This document shows positions 38,131 to 47,588 of a DNA stretch of 51,489 nucleotides, piece by piece. Location of the stretch: the IMG/VR virus record IMGVR_UViG_3300042691_025598, positions 1-51,489 of that record. One strand, given 5' to 3'. Source of the stretch: a virus. Numbering within the stretch: position 1 is the first letter of the stretch; each line of letters starts with the position of its first letter. The notes beneath the pieces are model-generated. The model ran no database searches, was not told the DNA's origin, and was given only the letters and a program-made list of their open reading frames with translations. A program made the position numbers and the translations under genes.

Positions 38131-41100
38131 ATGGCATTTCTTACCGATAGGACTTTAGCTACTGGCGTAACATTAAATGATTTAATTCACATTGTCATAA
38201 CTGGTGATACATCACAAAATCCAGCTGGCTCATCATATAAAGCAAGCATCGGCCAAGTTTTGAGTAATGTCATATTCCCAACCGATTATTGGACATCAGG
38301 ATCTACTGGTGTAGACTCAATAAAAGCTGTAAACCCAACCGGACTTGATGCCACTGGTGATAGGGCTGTTGCTTGGGGAAACCAAACATTAGCATCAGGT
38401 AATAACTCAACAGCAAGTGGCGATGGGTCAATTGCTAGCGGGCTTACTTCACACGCCGAAGGGTTTCAGACTGTAGCTGGTGATTATTCACATACTGAGG
38501 GTTATCAAACACAAGCTAGTGATTATTCACACGCTGAGGGTGTTTTAACAATAGCTTTACAAGGTAGTCACGCTGAGGGTGATACATCATATGCATTAGG
38601 GATAATAAGTCATGCTGAAGGAGCCAATACAATAGCACAAGGTAATTATTCGCATGCTGAGGGAATTCAAACAAACGCCACCGGATTTGCTTCACATGCG
38701 GAAGGTAGTTCTACAACAACTAGTGGTGCCTCATCACATGCGGAAGGTAGTTCTACAACAACTAGTGGTGATAGCGCACACGCCGAGGGGTATTCAACTA
38801 TTGCGGGAGGTGATTTTTCACACGCCGAAGGTGAATCTACAAGTGCGTTTGGTTTAAGATCACACACCGAGGGGTATAATACAATTGCCAATGGTGCTAC
38901 ATCACACGCAGAAGGAGTTAGTACAACAAGCATTGGTGTCGCTTCACACTCACAAGGTGACTCAACAATAGCTAGCGGTGACACATCACATGCTGAAGGA
39001 TACCAGTCAATCGCCGGAGGTTTTGCATCACACGCCGAAGGTGGATATTTTAATGGATTTTTTTATTTTAGTGGTGGGTCGGCAACCGGAATTGGGTCAC
39101 ACGCCGAAGGAGCTGGAACAATAGCCACTGGAGATAATTCACATGCCGAAGGACAACTTACAACAGCAACTGGTATCGCTTCACATGCAGAGGGACTCTC
39201 AACAATTGCACAAGGAGATTATTCACATGCTGAAGGATTTTTTACCCAAGCCCTTGGTGATTATACACACACAGAAGGAGACTCAACAATTGCCAGTACT
39301 CTTCGTTCACACGCTGAAGGGTATTATTCTTTGGCTGCAAATCAAGGAGCTCACGCTGAAGGTGGTTATTATGATGGTTTTAATATTATAAGTGGTGGTA
39401 CCGCAGCCGGACTTGGTTCACACGCAGAAGGTGGTTTAACAATTGCCAATGGTATTACATCACACGCAGAAGGTTATCAAACAACAGCATCCGGTAATTA
39501 TTCACATTCAGAAGGTTATCAAACAACAGCCTCTGGTGATTATTCACATTCAGAAGGTCAACAAACAAGTGCGACAACTACTTGGGCACACGCAGAGGGT
39601 ATTACAACACTCGCAAGCGGGGGTGCTTCACATGCTGAGGGTTATGCAACAATAGCGAATGGATCATTTTCACATACAGAAGGATATTTTACAATAGCAT
39701 CTGGAAATGCTTCACACGCTGGTGGTTACCAATCAATTGCAAATGGTAGTAGATCATTTATACACTCAAGCGATTCACTTGTATCTGGTAATAGGTCTGT
39801 GGTTATTGGTGGTCAAAATATAACTGGTACAACAGACGATACCGTTTATGTACCATATCTAAACATATCTTTACTTGGAACTGGTACATCAATTAATAAT
39901 TTAGGAATTGATGTAAATGGATTTGTTGTTACTGGAACAACCGGTGGTTTTAGTGGTGGTATTGTAACTGGAACAACAACGTTTACTGGTGGATTATCAG
40001 CAACAACAATATCTGCGACAACAATTGGGTCACCGACAGATTGTGTTGATGATTTATATGTTTATAATATTCATTCTTGTTCTCCATTAAATATAAATCC
40101 TTTAGATGAAGGAAATGTTTATTTTGGGTCCAATAGTGGGATTACAGTTGACTTAGCAAATGAAAGATTGGGTGTTGGTACCGACTCACCACAATATCCC
40201 TTACAAGTTGTCGGAACAAATAGTGAATTTTACTATGATCCAACATCAACAGGAGGAAGGTTTAATATTTTCTCAAGTACTGGAATACCAAGATTTGATG
40301 TCACCATAGCCTTTAATAGTTTTGTCCAACCAGCAACTGGAGGTAGCGTTGGAATGAGAAGTTGGACTGATACCATATTCCCGGGTTATGGTGGTAATGG
40401 TGATATGTTTTTATATGCCGGAGCAAATACAAGAAACTTAAATATTATAAACGCACCATCTGGATCGGTTCCACTTGATAATATAAGATTTTATGCTGGA
40501 ACAACACCAGATTTATCTACCGCACATATGTTTATTGATGGTAATGGTAGTAGCAAAGGCTTTATTGGACTTGGATTGGAAACACCAAGTGAAAAATTAC
40601 ACGTTAGTGGTAACACAAGAATAACCGGAAATGTAAGAATTGGAGGACCAAATAACACTTATAGTAGTCTTATACCAGGTTTATCAGTTGGACCAAATAA
40701 TGAACTTGGTATTTACTCAGAAACAGCGTCAATTGAAAATAATATTCAGTTAAGAACTGGGTCAGCAGGATCAAATATTAGGTTATATAATGGTACAACA
40801 TCACCAAGTTTAAATACTAGACTAACTCAATATAGTAACTACTCAGCTCTTGAAGCTAATTTTAGTACTGGGTCAACAAACGCTACTTTATTTATTGTTA
40901 ATGAATCTGATGGTCCAATTATTTTTAGAACAAGTGGTACTGATGACACATTATATTTGTTACCATCTGGTGATACAACTTCAGTTTTTAGTGGGACAAA
41001 TGAACCTGTGGTATATGTTGTTAATTACTTAGAAGCTGAAAATATTGCATTAAGAAGTGTGGGTACTTCAGCTTTTGTTAATGACATTAGAATAGATGCA

Positions 41101-41433
41101 ACAGGTAAGTTAACAACAAATACATCAGATGAAAGACTAAAAGAAAATATAAAACCAATAACTGGTGGTTTAGATACAATATTACAACTAAGTGGTGTTA
41201 CATATCAATGGAAAGATAGAAAAGCTGGTGGAAATGATGAAAGATTTGGATTTATCGCACAACAAGTTGAATCTGTTGAACCTAGATTATCATTTACAAA
41301 TAAAGTTGATCAGTACAAAGGTGTTCATACTGACGCTATGATACCATTACTTGTTGAAGCTATAAAAGAACAACAAGTAGTAATAGATGAGTTAAAAAAT
41401 AGAATATCGGCTCTTGAGAATTTAAATAACTAA
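38131..41433 (+). CDS. Tail fibre with SHAEG repeats and C-terminal S74 chaperone
   Basis: 1100 residues. The N-terminal ~105 residues are probably the attachment domain. Residues 107-541 form 30 tandem copies of a ~14-residue unit built on SHAEG (variants HTEG, HSEG, HSQG), a trimeric beta-roll repeat similar to YadA-type head repeats and fibre shafts. Residues about 545-990 are a beta-rich, Gly/Thr/Ser-rich part likely to contain the receptor-binding region. Residues about 995-1100 are a peptidase S74 intramolecular chaperone: SDERLKENIKPI, then TYQWKDR, FGFIAQQVE and the coiled coil VEAIKEQQVVIDELKNRISA. S74 domains fold the fibre as a trimer and then cut themselves off at the conserved Ser. 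The palindromic promoter lies directly upstream. Confidence 0.88.
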   Translation: MAFLTDRTLATGVTLNDLIHIVITGDTSQNPAGSSYKASIGQVLSNVIFPTDYWTSGSTGVDSIKAVNPTGLDATGDRAVAWGNQTLASGNNSTASGDGSIASGLTSHAEGFQTVAGDYSHTEGYQTQASDYSHAEGVLTIALQGSHAEGDTSYALGIISHAEGANTIAQGNYSHAEGIQTNATGFASHAEGSSTTTSGASSHAEGSSTTTSGDSAHAEGYSTIAGGDFSHAEGESTSAFGLRSHTEGYNTIANGATSHAEGVSTTSIGVASHSQGDSTIASGDTSHAEGYQSIAGGFASHAEGGYFNGFFYFSGGSATGIGSHAEGAGTIATGDNSHAEGQLTTATGIASHAEGLSTIAQGDYSHAEGFFTQALGDYTHTEGDSTIASTLRSHAEGYYSLAANQGAHAEGGYYDGFNIISGGTAAGLGSHAEGGLTIANGITSHAEGYQTTASGNYSHSEGYQTTASGDYSHSEGQQTSATTTWAHAEGITTLASGGASHAEGYATIANGSFSHTEGYFTIASGNASHAGGYQSIANGSRSFIHSSDSLVSGNRSVVIGGQNITGTTDDTVYVPYLNISLLGTGTSINNLGIDVNGFVVTGTTGGFSGGIVTGTTTFTGGLSATTISATTIGSPTDCVDDLYVYNIHSCSPLNINPLDEGNVYFGSNSGITVDLANERLGVGTDSPQYPLQVVGTNSEFYYDPTSTGGRFNIFSSTGIPRFDVTIAFNSFVQPATGGSVGMRSWTDTIFPGYGGNGDMFLYAGANTRNLNIINAPSGSVPLDNIRFYAGTTPDLSTAHMFIDGNGSSKGFIGLGLETPSEKLHVSGNTRITGNVRIGGPNNTYSSLIPGLSVGPNNELGIYSETASIENNIQLRTGSAGSNIRLYNGTTSPSLNTRLTQYSNYSALEANFSTGSTNATLFIVNESDGPIIFRTSGTDDTLYLLPSGDTTSVFSGTNEPVVYVVNYLEAENIALRSVGTSAFVNDIRIDATGKLTTNTSDERLKENIKPITGGLDTILQLSGVTYQWKDRKAGGNDERFGFIAQQVESVEPRLSFTNKVDQYKGVHTDAMIPLLVEAIKEQQVVIDELKNRISALENLNN
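38449..39753 (+). repeat. 30-copy ~42-bp coding repeat (SHAEG array)
   Basis: Thirty in-frame units of 13-14 codons, with two longer units (about 23 residues, starting with GYF and GYYD) that repeat each other's pattern. The period is visible in DNA as recurring TCACACGC(C/T)GA(A/G)GG. Two neighbouring units are identical over 37 bp, showing recent duplication. Confidence 0.92.
38692..38770 (+). repeat. Recent exact tandem duplication inside the SHAEG array
   Basis: Bases 38692-38728 and 38734-38770 are identical over 37 nt, offset by 42 nt (one repeat unit). Other units differ at many silent positions, so this pair arose recently by slippage or unequal recombination. Confidence 0.88.
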
Positions 41434-41492
41434 AACATAATCTATTCAGTATTTTACTATTTCATTTAAATTTATTTTAAAGTAAATTATAA

Positions 41493-42473
41493 ATGCAAGA
41501 TTTAGTTTTTGTATCCGCACAACCAGATGTTTCTTATTTTCATTGGCAAATAAAGTTATATGTTCATAATTTTATTGAAAAAGGAATTAACCCAAAAAAT
41601 ATTCACGTAATACTAGCAATGGTCCACGGAGCAAAAGAACCATCCGAAGGTGCTAAAGAACTTTTAAATCTTGGGGTTAATATACATTTCTATGAAGATA
41701 GTAGAAGAAAAAAAACATATATACCAAGTATAAAACCATATTTAATTTCAAGATGGCTTGAAGAATATCCACAATTTGGTAAATCATTTTTTCTTCACGA
41801 TGCTGATATTATTTTTAGAGAATTACCAGATTTTGAAACATTATTAAAAGATGATATATCATACCTTTCAGACACCATAGGATACATTGGATATAATTAC
41901 ATTATTGACTGTTGTGATAGATATGAAAGGCAACATAAAAATTCTAAGAAAGGACAACTATTAAGTGAAATGGCTGATGTTATTGGAATTGATGTAAATG
42001 TGATAAAAGAAAATCAAGAAAATTCTGGGGGTGGCCAATATATTGTAAAAAATACTGACTCCAAGTTGTGGTATAAAATATACGAAGACTCAACACCATT
42101 GTATTTTCAAATGCACTCATATCAAAAAAGGTTCCCGATCAATCCAGGGCAGATACAATTTTGGACTGCAGAAATGTGGTCGCTTCTTTGGAACCTTTGG
42201 CTTAATGGAAACAAAACAAGTGTTATTAAGGATCTTAATTTTTCTTGGGCAACTGATAACATTGAAAAATATGAAAAGTGCCCAATACTTCATATGGCAG
42301 GAGTAACCGACGACTTAAAATCAACAAAATTCTATAAAGGTGAATACATAAATATTGACCCAATTGAATGTCTAATTAAAAATGAAAATCATTTTGATTA
42401 TATTGATAAAAATTCATCAACAATAAAGTATATTGAATTAATGAAATCATTTATTCAAAAAACAAAAAAGTAA
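41493..42473 (+). CDS. GT-A glycosyltransferase
   Basis: 326 residues. A Rossmann-like start (LVFVSAQPDVSYFHWQIKLY) leads to a DAD motif at 103-105 in FFLHDADIIF, the metal and sugar-nucleotide site of GT-A enzymes. Later segments GQIQFWTAEMWSLLWNLW and CPILHMAGV resemble the peptidyl-Ser/hydroxyproline galactosyltransferase group, though the substrate cannot be assigned. It lies between the S74 fibre and two Cys/Thr/Pro-rich tail proteins, so it may glycosylate virion proteins, or it could modify the host surface. No signal peptide or membrane helix, so it acts in the cytoplasm. It has no TATTTAT in its 59-nt upstream gap. Confidence 0.78.
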   Translation: MQDLVFVSAQPDVSYFHWQIKLYVHNFIEKGINPKNIHVILAMVHGAKEPSEGAKELLNLGVNIHFYEDSRRKKTYIPSIKPYLISRWLEEYPQFGKSFFLHDADIIFRELPDFETLLKDDISYLSDTIGYIGYNYIIDCCDRYERQHKNSKKGQLLSEMADVIGIDVNVIKENQENSGGGQYIVKNTDSKLWYKIYEDSTPLYFQMHSYQKRFPINPGQIQFWTAEMWSLLWNLWLNGNKTSVIKDLNFSWATDNIEKYEKCPILHMAGVTDDLKSTKFYKGEYINIDPIECLIKNENHFDYIDKNSSTIKYIELMKSFIQKTKK

Positions 42474-42474
42474 T

Positions 42475-42481
42475 TATTTAT
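42475..42481 (+). promoter_or_regulatory. Candidate late promoter TATTTAT
   Basis: TATTTAT immediately after the glycosyltransferase stop codon and 11 nt before the ATG at 42493. Confidence 0.4.
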
Positions 42482-42492
42482 TATTAAAAAGA

Positions 42493-44355
42493 ATGGCATG
42501 TTATAAACTATATCCTTGTAATGGAACTCTTACACCATTTTATAGTAACGAACCAAATCTGTCTGGTTTTGTAAATAATTATGTCGTTTTAGATATCACA
42601 AACACAGAAGTCTTAAGTGGTGAATGTTTTTATGTAAACTACTATAGTTCAGGAACTTGTGTTAGTACAACAACATTTACAATAGATTATAGTGGTAGTT
42701 GTGATTGTGATTGTAATTGTTACACATTTAAAACACCATCAGAACCAATAACAACACAATATGTAAATTGTAACAATGTTTTATTTGATGGTATCTTACC
42801 AACAGGTCAGACATTTAATTTTTGTGCAAAAACAAAACCATATTTTGATTATGAAGGAAGTATTGTTGTTAGTAATGGTGGTAAATGTATTAATAATGCT
42901 TGTCCCAAAAAACCAATTACTATTAAACCTAGAAATGAATGTGATGTTCTTACAATATTTCCTATGGATGTGTTTTGTAATGTGATTCACCCATCTGGTG
43001 TTGATACTTTTGATGGGACAGCACTTTTAACTATAACTGGCGGAACACCACCATATACAATTGCTTGGGAAAACGGAAGTGTCGCGCAACTTATAACAGG
43101 ATTAAGTCCTGGTGAGTATTCGGCCGTTGTATCCGATTTTTATAATGATTTTACAATAGCGTCAACTTGTGTATTAACGGGTTTAACACCAACACCTACA
43201 CCAACCCTTACACCCACACCTACACCATTACCTACTTACGGACCATTATGTTTTAAAAGAACTGTAAGAACCGAAAAAGTAGGTACTACAATACAAACAC
43301 AATTCTACCCAAGCTCGTACATAAATGGGTACCCAAGTTGGACAGCGTCTCCGGAAAATGCATTAATGTATTGGGTTACAGGATCTACACCAAACTACTG
43401 GACAATTTCTGGTTTAACGTCAGTTGGGACATTCAAAAACAATGACCCATCAATTCCACCATTAAGCAATTGGACAATACAAGGAAATCCATTAATATTA
43501 TCTAATAGTATTATTGCTTATTCGGGTATTTGTAGTAGTGGGACACCAATTACATTCCACGCTGACGCATTAGCGGCTAAATGTGGTAAAGATGGGAAAA
43601 TAACCATTAGTGCAAACGGAGGAATACCACCATACCAATATTCAATTGATGGAGGCATAACATATGGTTCTAGTTCAGTATTTAATAATTTACCACCAGG
43701 AACATATTACACAAGAGTTAAAGATAGTTTAGGAAATGAAAGTAGTGTACAAAGTGTTACAATTACACTAACGCCAGCACCAACATATTCACTAACAATG
43801 AATGTTGTACAAACTTCCGGTAATGGAACATTTACAATTACACCATCACCAAGTTTACCACCAACAGAAACAATTCAGTTTGATATAACACAGGTTAGTA
43901 ATTTAACATATTACTCAAGTCCATTACCAGTTCCTCCTTCCGCACCAACTTATAATAACAATGTTGTGTTTACAAGTCCGGCTGGTCTTGGTGGTATGAC
44001 TTTAGTTGGAACTCAAAATCAAAACACAAATTTTACGACACCGGGATGTAATGATGGAACAACACAAGGTGTAACCCAAATAAAAACTTATACTAAAACA
44101 TTAACAATAAGTGGTGGTCAAACGATAACAGGAACAATAACAAATCAAATTGTTAACCCAATACCTCCAGGTGTTAAGTGTAGTGGTACAAATGGTACAT
44201 ATTCGTTACAAATTATAAGTGCAAGAACTTTAATCTGTCCTTGTTGTCCAGTAACAACAATAAATACACCTGTTAATGTTAACACAAGCCCTGGGACTGG
44301 GTTTGGATTTACCCTAGGTGAGATTGGTATTAAAAAAAGTCCACCAAAACTATAA
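42493..44355 (+). CDS. Cys-rich tail adhesin with SprB-type repeats and Pro/Thr linker
   Basis: 620 residues. The N-terminal ~150 residues are Cys-rich (CYKLYPCNG, SCDCDCNCYTF, VNCNNVLFDG, TFNFCAKTK). SprB-type modules follow: one near 170-230 (GGTPPYTIAWENGS, LITGLSPGEYSAVVSDF) and one near 355-420 (DGKITISANGGIPPYQYSID, FNNLPPGTYYTRVKDS). A TPTPTPTLTPTPTPLP spacer at about 235-250 separates them. The C-terminus ends in a CPCCPV-containing beta region. The Cys domain has a counterpart near the C-terminus of the 350-residue minus-strand protein. It is probably a surface-exposed adhesin, and its Thr-rich spacer is a plausible glycosylation target of the enzyme encoded just upstream. Confidence 0.7.
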   Translation: MACYKLYPCNGTLTPFYSNEPNLSGFVNNYVVLDITNTEVLSGECFYVNYYSSGTCVSTTTFTIDYSGSCDCDCNCYTFKTPSEPITTQYVNCNNVLFDGILPTGQTFNFCAKTKPYFDYEGSIVVSNGGKCINNACPKKPITIKPRNECDVLTIFPMDVFCNVIHPSGVDTFDGTALLTITGGTPPYTIAWENGSVAQLITGLSPGEYSAVVSDFYNDFTIASTCVLTGLTPTPTPTLTPTPTPLPTYGPLCFKRTVRTEKVGTTIQTQFYPSSYINGYPSWTASPENALMYWVTGSTPNYWTISGLTSVGTFKNNDPSIPPLSNWTIQGNPLILSNSIIAYSGICSSGTPITFHADALAAKCGKDGKITISANGGIPPYQYSIDGGITYGSSSVFNNLPPGTYYTRVKDSLGNESSVQSVTITLTPAPTYSLTMNVVQTSGNGTFTITPSPSLPPTETIQFDITQVSNLTYYSSPLPVPPSAPTYNNNVVFTSPAGLGGMTLVGTQNQNTNFTTPGCNDGTTQGVTQIKTYTKTLTISGGQTITGTITNQIVNPIPPGVKCSGTNGTYSLQIISARTLICPCCPVTTINTPVNVNTSPGTGFGFTLGEIGIKKSPPKL

Positions 44356-44369
44356 AATATTATATATGA

Positions 44370-44376
44370 TATTTAT
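44370..44376 (+). promoter_or_regulatory. Candidate late promoter TATTTAT, very close to the ATG
   Basis: TATTTAT ends 6 nt before the ATG at 44383. As a -10 element it would give an almost leaderless mRNA. Confidence 0.4.
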
Positions 44377-44382
44377 TAACAA

Positions 44383-46917
44383 ATGAGTTATATTATAAAA
44401 AATACATCAGGATTAGTTAACACAAGAGTAACTGATATTGGAAGACAAAAACTATCTCAAGGTAATTTTAAAATCTCCTATTTTCAAGTTGGGGATAGTG
44501 AGATTTCTTATGATAAATTAGGATCAACATATAATCAGACTAATAGTTTTGTTTTAGAACCACAATTTAACTCACAAAATGCAACTGGTGTACCACAATC
44601 AAATAGACAATACGTTAAATACCCATATTTGGCCGACTCAACACAAACAAATACATATGGAATTCCTTTTATGGACTCTATTGTTGAACCAGTATTTAAT
44701 AGAGCACCAATAAGAGGATTTTTTAGTGGAAATACAACATCAAATCAAGTAAATTGGGACGCGCTTGTAAGTAACAAATATGTTGTAAGTGCAAATTATG
44801 TTATTGATATGGCAACCCTTAATGGTTCAAATAAAGTTGAACTTATTTATTCTGGTTGTAATTATACAAACGAACAAACACCACAGATTGGTGATATTAT
44901 AACAATTTATTATGATGGAAGAGCAAAATACAATTGTGAATGTGTTAATTTACCTACACCTACACCAACACCAACAATTACTCTTTCACCAACAGTTACA
45001 ATGACACCAACTCCGTCATCAACGGACCCTTGTGCGTCACCAACACCAACACCAACCCCTAGTAAGACACCTTGCTTTACACCATCACCTAGTCCTGAGT
45101 GTCCTTTAGTACCGGAACCGGATTGTTTTATGCCTGCAAATAGTTGTTTTACAATATTGACATATAGAATTATTGATGTGTGTGAAAATACAATAACTCT
45201 TGATAGGACAACACCAGATTACACATATTTTCCGGTTAATTGTTACTCAAGAGTTTTGATTTACCCATCTAATATGACTCAAATATATGATAGTATTACA
45301 CCACAACCACATTGGAATGAACAAGTTATTGATTTTGAATCAATATGCGATACAGATCAATTTGATGTTAAGGTATGGAATATGAATATTCCTTGGACAG
45401 AATCACCAGCAGGGTTGGTTGGGGCACAATATGAAGATTATACTAAATTTGGGTCAATAAATTATATTGGATCAAAAGAGTATTTTGGGTATAATTCAAG
45501 TAGTGGTCAAACAGATACTGATAAAACATTCTATTATAATTCTTTGGGTGAAATTGTTGAAGTTAAACCGGAAGAACAAAAAGCAATTGCAATTATTCAT
45601 TATACAAATCAAACAATTGATTTCTTCTACGGAGAAAAGTTTGCACTTGAACCATATAACCCAACAAACCCAGAAGATACAACAGGTCAGGCTCGTAATT
45701 TTAAATTACATATTCCTTGGCTTATGTGGCATAAAAACCCTGAATGTTGTTATGGTACAACTTTTTGGGTTGATCCTCCAGGATTTGAATCTTTAGAATT
45801 GTTTACACCTCATTATATCAAATCAAAAAAGAATGAAGGTATGAACCAACCGGGTATTAGATACTATCATCTTTGGGATACATTTACAAACAAAGATGGT
45901 ATACCTAATAGAATTGGTAAAGTGTTTCCAGATAGTAAATTAATTATTATTGATGACGAGGAGGTAATAGCCGCTATGTCTTATAAGGCAAATAGAAACT
46001 GGACATTACCAGCACCTCAAACAACACTTATAACACCAAATACTTGTGATACCACAGCATCAATTAATGGAGTTATCACAGGAACAAACGAAGTTATGTA
46101 TGTGACATATAGATTAACAAATAATTATGGATTCACAAATTCATTACATTGTAACTATTATGTGAAAGCTCAAAGTAATGATGTTTGTACTACTGACATA
46201 AATAAAAATGTTGCAATTAGATTTGGCCGTGAGTTTGGGTGTCTTACACAACCTGGTTATAATCCTACTACCACAACTACGACTTATTACCCAATAACAA
46301 CTACCACAACAACGTATGTTCCGGTAACAACAACGACGACAACATATTCACCAGTAACAACAACGACGACAACAAATCCTTGTAATGTTTGTGATGTCCC
46401 AGCTGGATTCTTTGCACAATCATTCCAGATTTTAGCTCAAAAAGTTCAGGTAGGACAAAGACCTGACCCTGCTAAATGGAGGTTAATTGATTTTACAAGT
46501 CAAATTAGTAACGATTTTATTGGTGGTTATGTGACTGAAGACTCACTTGTTAATAGTACTTTTGTTATTACAAATGATAATTACAATTCAGCACCATATT
46601 ATAGGTTAGATAAATACATTGATTTAACACCAGTCGGTAACACAAAACCTAAATTAAATTTTGGTGATGAGTACTATTTTTACGGATCTTTTGAAACAGA
46701 CATCCAAGCGACAATATATGAGATGAAATATAAAATTAATTTAAGTTCAAGTGAGTTCCAGATTTCAACAAATCCATCTTGGACACCTGGAACTAGTTCA
46801 TATATTACTGAAATTGCATTACTTGATGACAATAAAGATATTCTTGTTATGTCCAAACTACAGTCACCGACTTTAAGGCAAGGTATCCAACAATATGTCG
46901 TTAAGATTGACTTCTAA
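44383..46917 (+). CDS. Tail protein with collar-like N-terminus and Thr/Pro-rich linkers
   Basis: 844 residues. The N-terminus (NTSGLVNTRVTDIGRQKLSQ, then KISYFQVGDSEISY) resembles the start of tail-collar fibre proteins ('...T..Gr..l..g......y..vGds'). A TPTPTPTITLSPTVTMTPTP spacer and further Pro/Thr/Cys units lie at about 190-245, and a Thr-rich tract (TTTTTTYVPVTTTTTTYSP type) at about 627-665. Both are likely extended, mucin-like spacers between globular domains. The C-terminal 175 residues are beta-rich, probably a distal domain. It is the last plus-strand adhesin before the resolvase. Confidence 0.65.
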   Translation: MSYIIKNTSGLVNTRVTDIGRQKLSQGNFKISYFQVGDSEISYDKLGSTYNQTNSFVLEPQFNSQNATGVPQSNRQYVKYPYLADSTQTNTYGIPFMDSIVEPVFNRAPIRGFFSGNTTSNQVNWDALVSNKYVVSANYVIDMATLNGSNKVELIYSGCNYTNEQTPQIGDIITIYYDGRAKYNCECVNLPTPTPTPTITLSPTVTMTPTPSSTDPCASPTPTPTPSKTPCFTPSPSPECPLVPEPDCFMPANSCFTILTYRIIDVCENTITLDRTTPDYTYFPVNCYSRVLIYPSNMTQIYDSITPQPHWNEQVIDFESICDTDQFDVKVWNMNIPWTESPAGLVGAQYEDYTKFGSINYIGSKEYFGYNSSSGQTDTDKTFYYNSLGEIVEVKPEEQKAIAIIHYTNQTIDFFYGEKFALEPYNPTNPEDTTGQARNFKLHIPWLMWHKNPECCYGTTFWVDPPGFESLELFTPHYIKSKKNEGMNQPGIRYYHLWDTFTNKDGIPNRIGKVFPDSKLIIIDDEEVIAAMSYKANRNWTLPAPQTTLITPNTCDTTASINGVITGTNEVMYVTYRLTNNYGFTNSLHCNYYVKAQSNDVCTTDINKNVAIRFGREFGCLTQPGYNPTTTTTTYYPITTTTTTYVPVTTTTTTYSPVTTTTTTNPCNVCDVPAGFFAQSFQILAQKVQVGQRPDPAKWRLIDFTSQISNDFIGGYVTEDSLVNSTFVITNDNYNSAPYYRLDKYIDLTPVGNTKPKLNFGDEYYFYGSFETDIQATIYEMKYKINLSSSEFQISTNPSWTPGTSSYITEIALLDDNKDILVMSKLQSPTLRQGIQQYVVKIDF

Positions 46918-46963
46918 TATTTAATTTTTAATTATTGGCCTTATTTTGTTAAAAACAAATATT

Positions 46964-47563
46964 ATGGCAAAGCAAATTAAAAATGCACCAAAAGTTTTAG
47001 GACTAGATATATCAACAAGCACAATTGGATGGGCTTTATTTGATATACAATCAAAAGAACTACTTGAACTTACACATATATCACCAAGACCAAAAAATGT
47101 TAAAGATGATAAATTAAAAGAATTACTTTTAAAATCTGAAATTTTTGCTGAAAAATTAAAAGAATATGTTAATTTGGGTATTGTTAAAGTTATAATTGAG
47201 GAACCATTACTTAATTCAAATAACATTAGAACGGTACAAACACTACTAAGATTTAATAGTTTTCTTTGTAAAGAAATTTATGGGACACTTGGGATTGTCC
47301 CGGAATTTATATCAACCTATAATTCAAGGAAATTTGCTTGGCCAGACCTTGTGAGAGAAAATGATAAAGGCAAGTTTGTACTATTTGGTGGTTTACCGAA
47401 AGATATTGATAAGAAACAAATAATTTGGGAAAAAGTGGCAAAAAAAGAACCTCAGATTATTTGGTCTTATACCAAAAACAATACCCTTAAAAAAGAGAAT
47501 TTTGATCAAACAGATGCGTATACCTGTGTGTTGGGGTATATGAACTCAAATGAAATTTGGTAA
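46964..47563 (+). CDS. RuvC-like Holliday junction resolvase (RNase H fold)
   Basis: I choose the ATG at 46964 (MAKQIKN) rather than a TTG 18 nt upstream, giving 199 residues. The RNase H-fold acidic residues are in place: VLGLDISTSTIGWALFD (first Asp), KVIIEEPLL (Glu) and FDQTDAYTCVLGY near the C-terminus (final Asp pair). This is the RuvC order. It would cut branched DNA before packaging, a job done in T4 by endonuclease VII, an unrelated enzyme. It is a single gene between the adhesin cluster and a terminator, so it is apart from the other recombination genes. A structure-specific nuclease of the same fold with a different target remains possible. Confidence 0.75.
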   Translation: MAKQIKNAPKVLGLDISTSTIGWALFDIQSKELLELTHISPRPKNVKDDKLKELLLKSEIFAEKLKEYVNLGIVKVIIEEPLLNSNNIRTVQTLLRFNSFLCKEIYGTLGIVPEFISTYNSRKFAWPDLVRENDKGKFVLFGGLPKDIDKKQIIWEKVAKKEPQIIWSYTKNNTLKKENFDQTDAYTCVLGYMNSNEIW

Positions 47564-47588
47564 TTATAAATAAAATATTGAATGTTTT

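Noticed and set aside
38667-38984. 105-residue antisense open frame inside the SHAEG array
   Set aside because: Its repeats (SACE..P-type) are the reverse reading of the SHAEG units; plus-strand constraints explain it.
38449-39753. 42-bp periodic repeats as a CRISPR array
   Set aside because: Units are in-frame codons with variable bases throughout, no constant repeat with unique spacers, and lie in the middle of a fibre gene with an S74 end.
47565-47572. TATAAATA as a late promoter after the resolvase gene
   Set aside because: It lies just before a terminator with no plus-strand gene downstream; on the minus strand it would only drive antisense RNA. Probably chance in AT-rich DNA.
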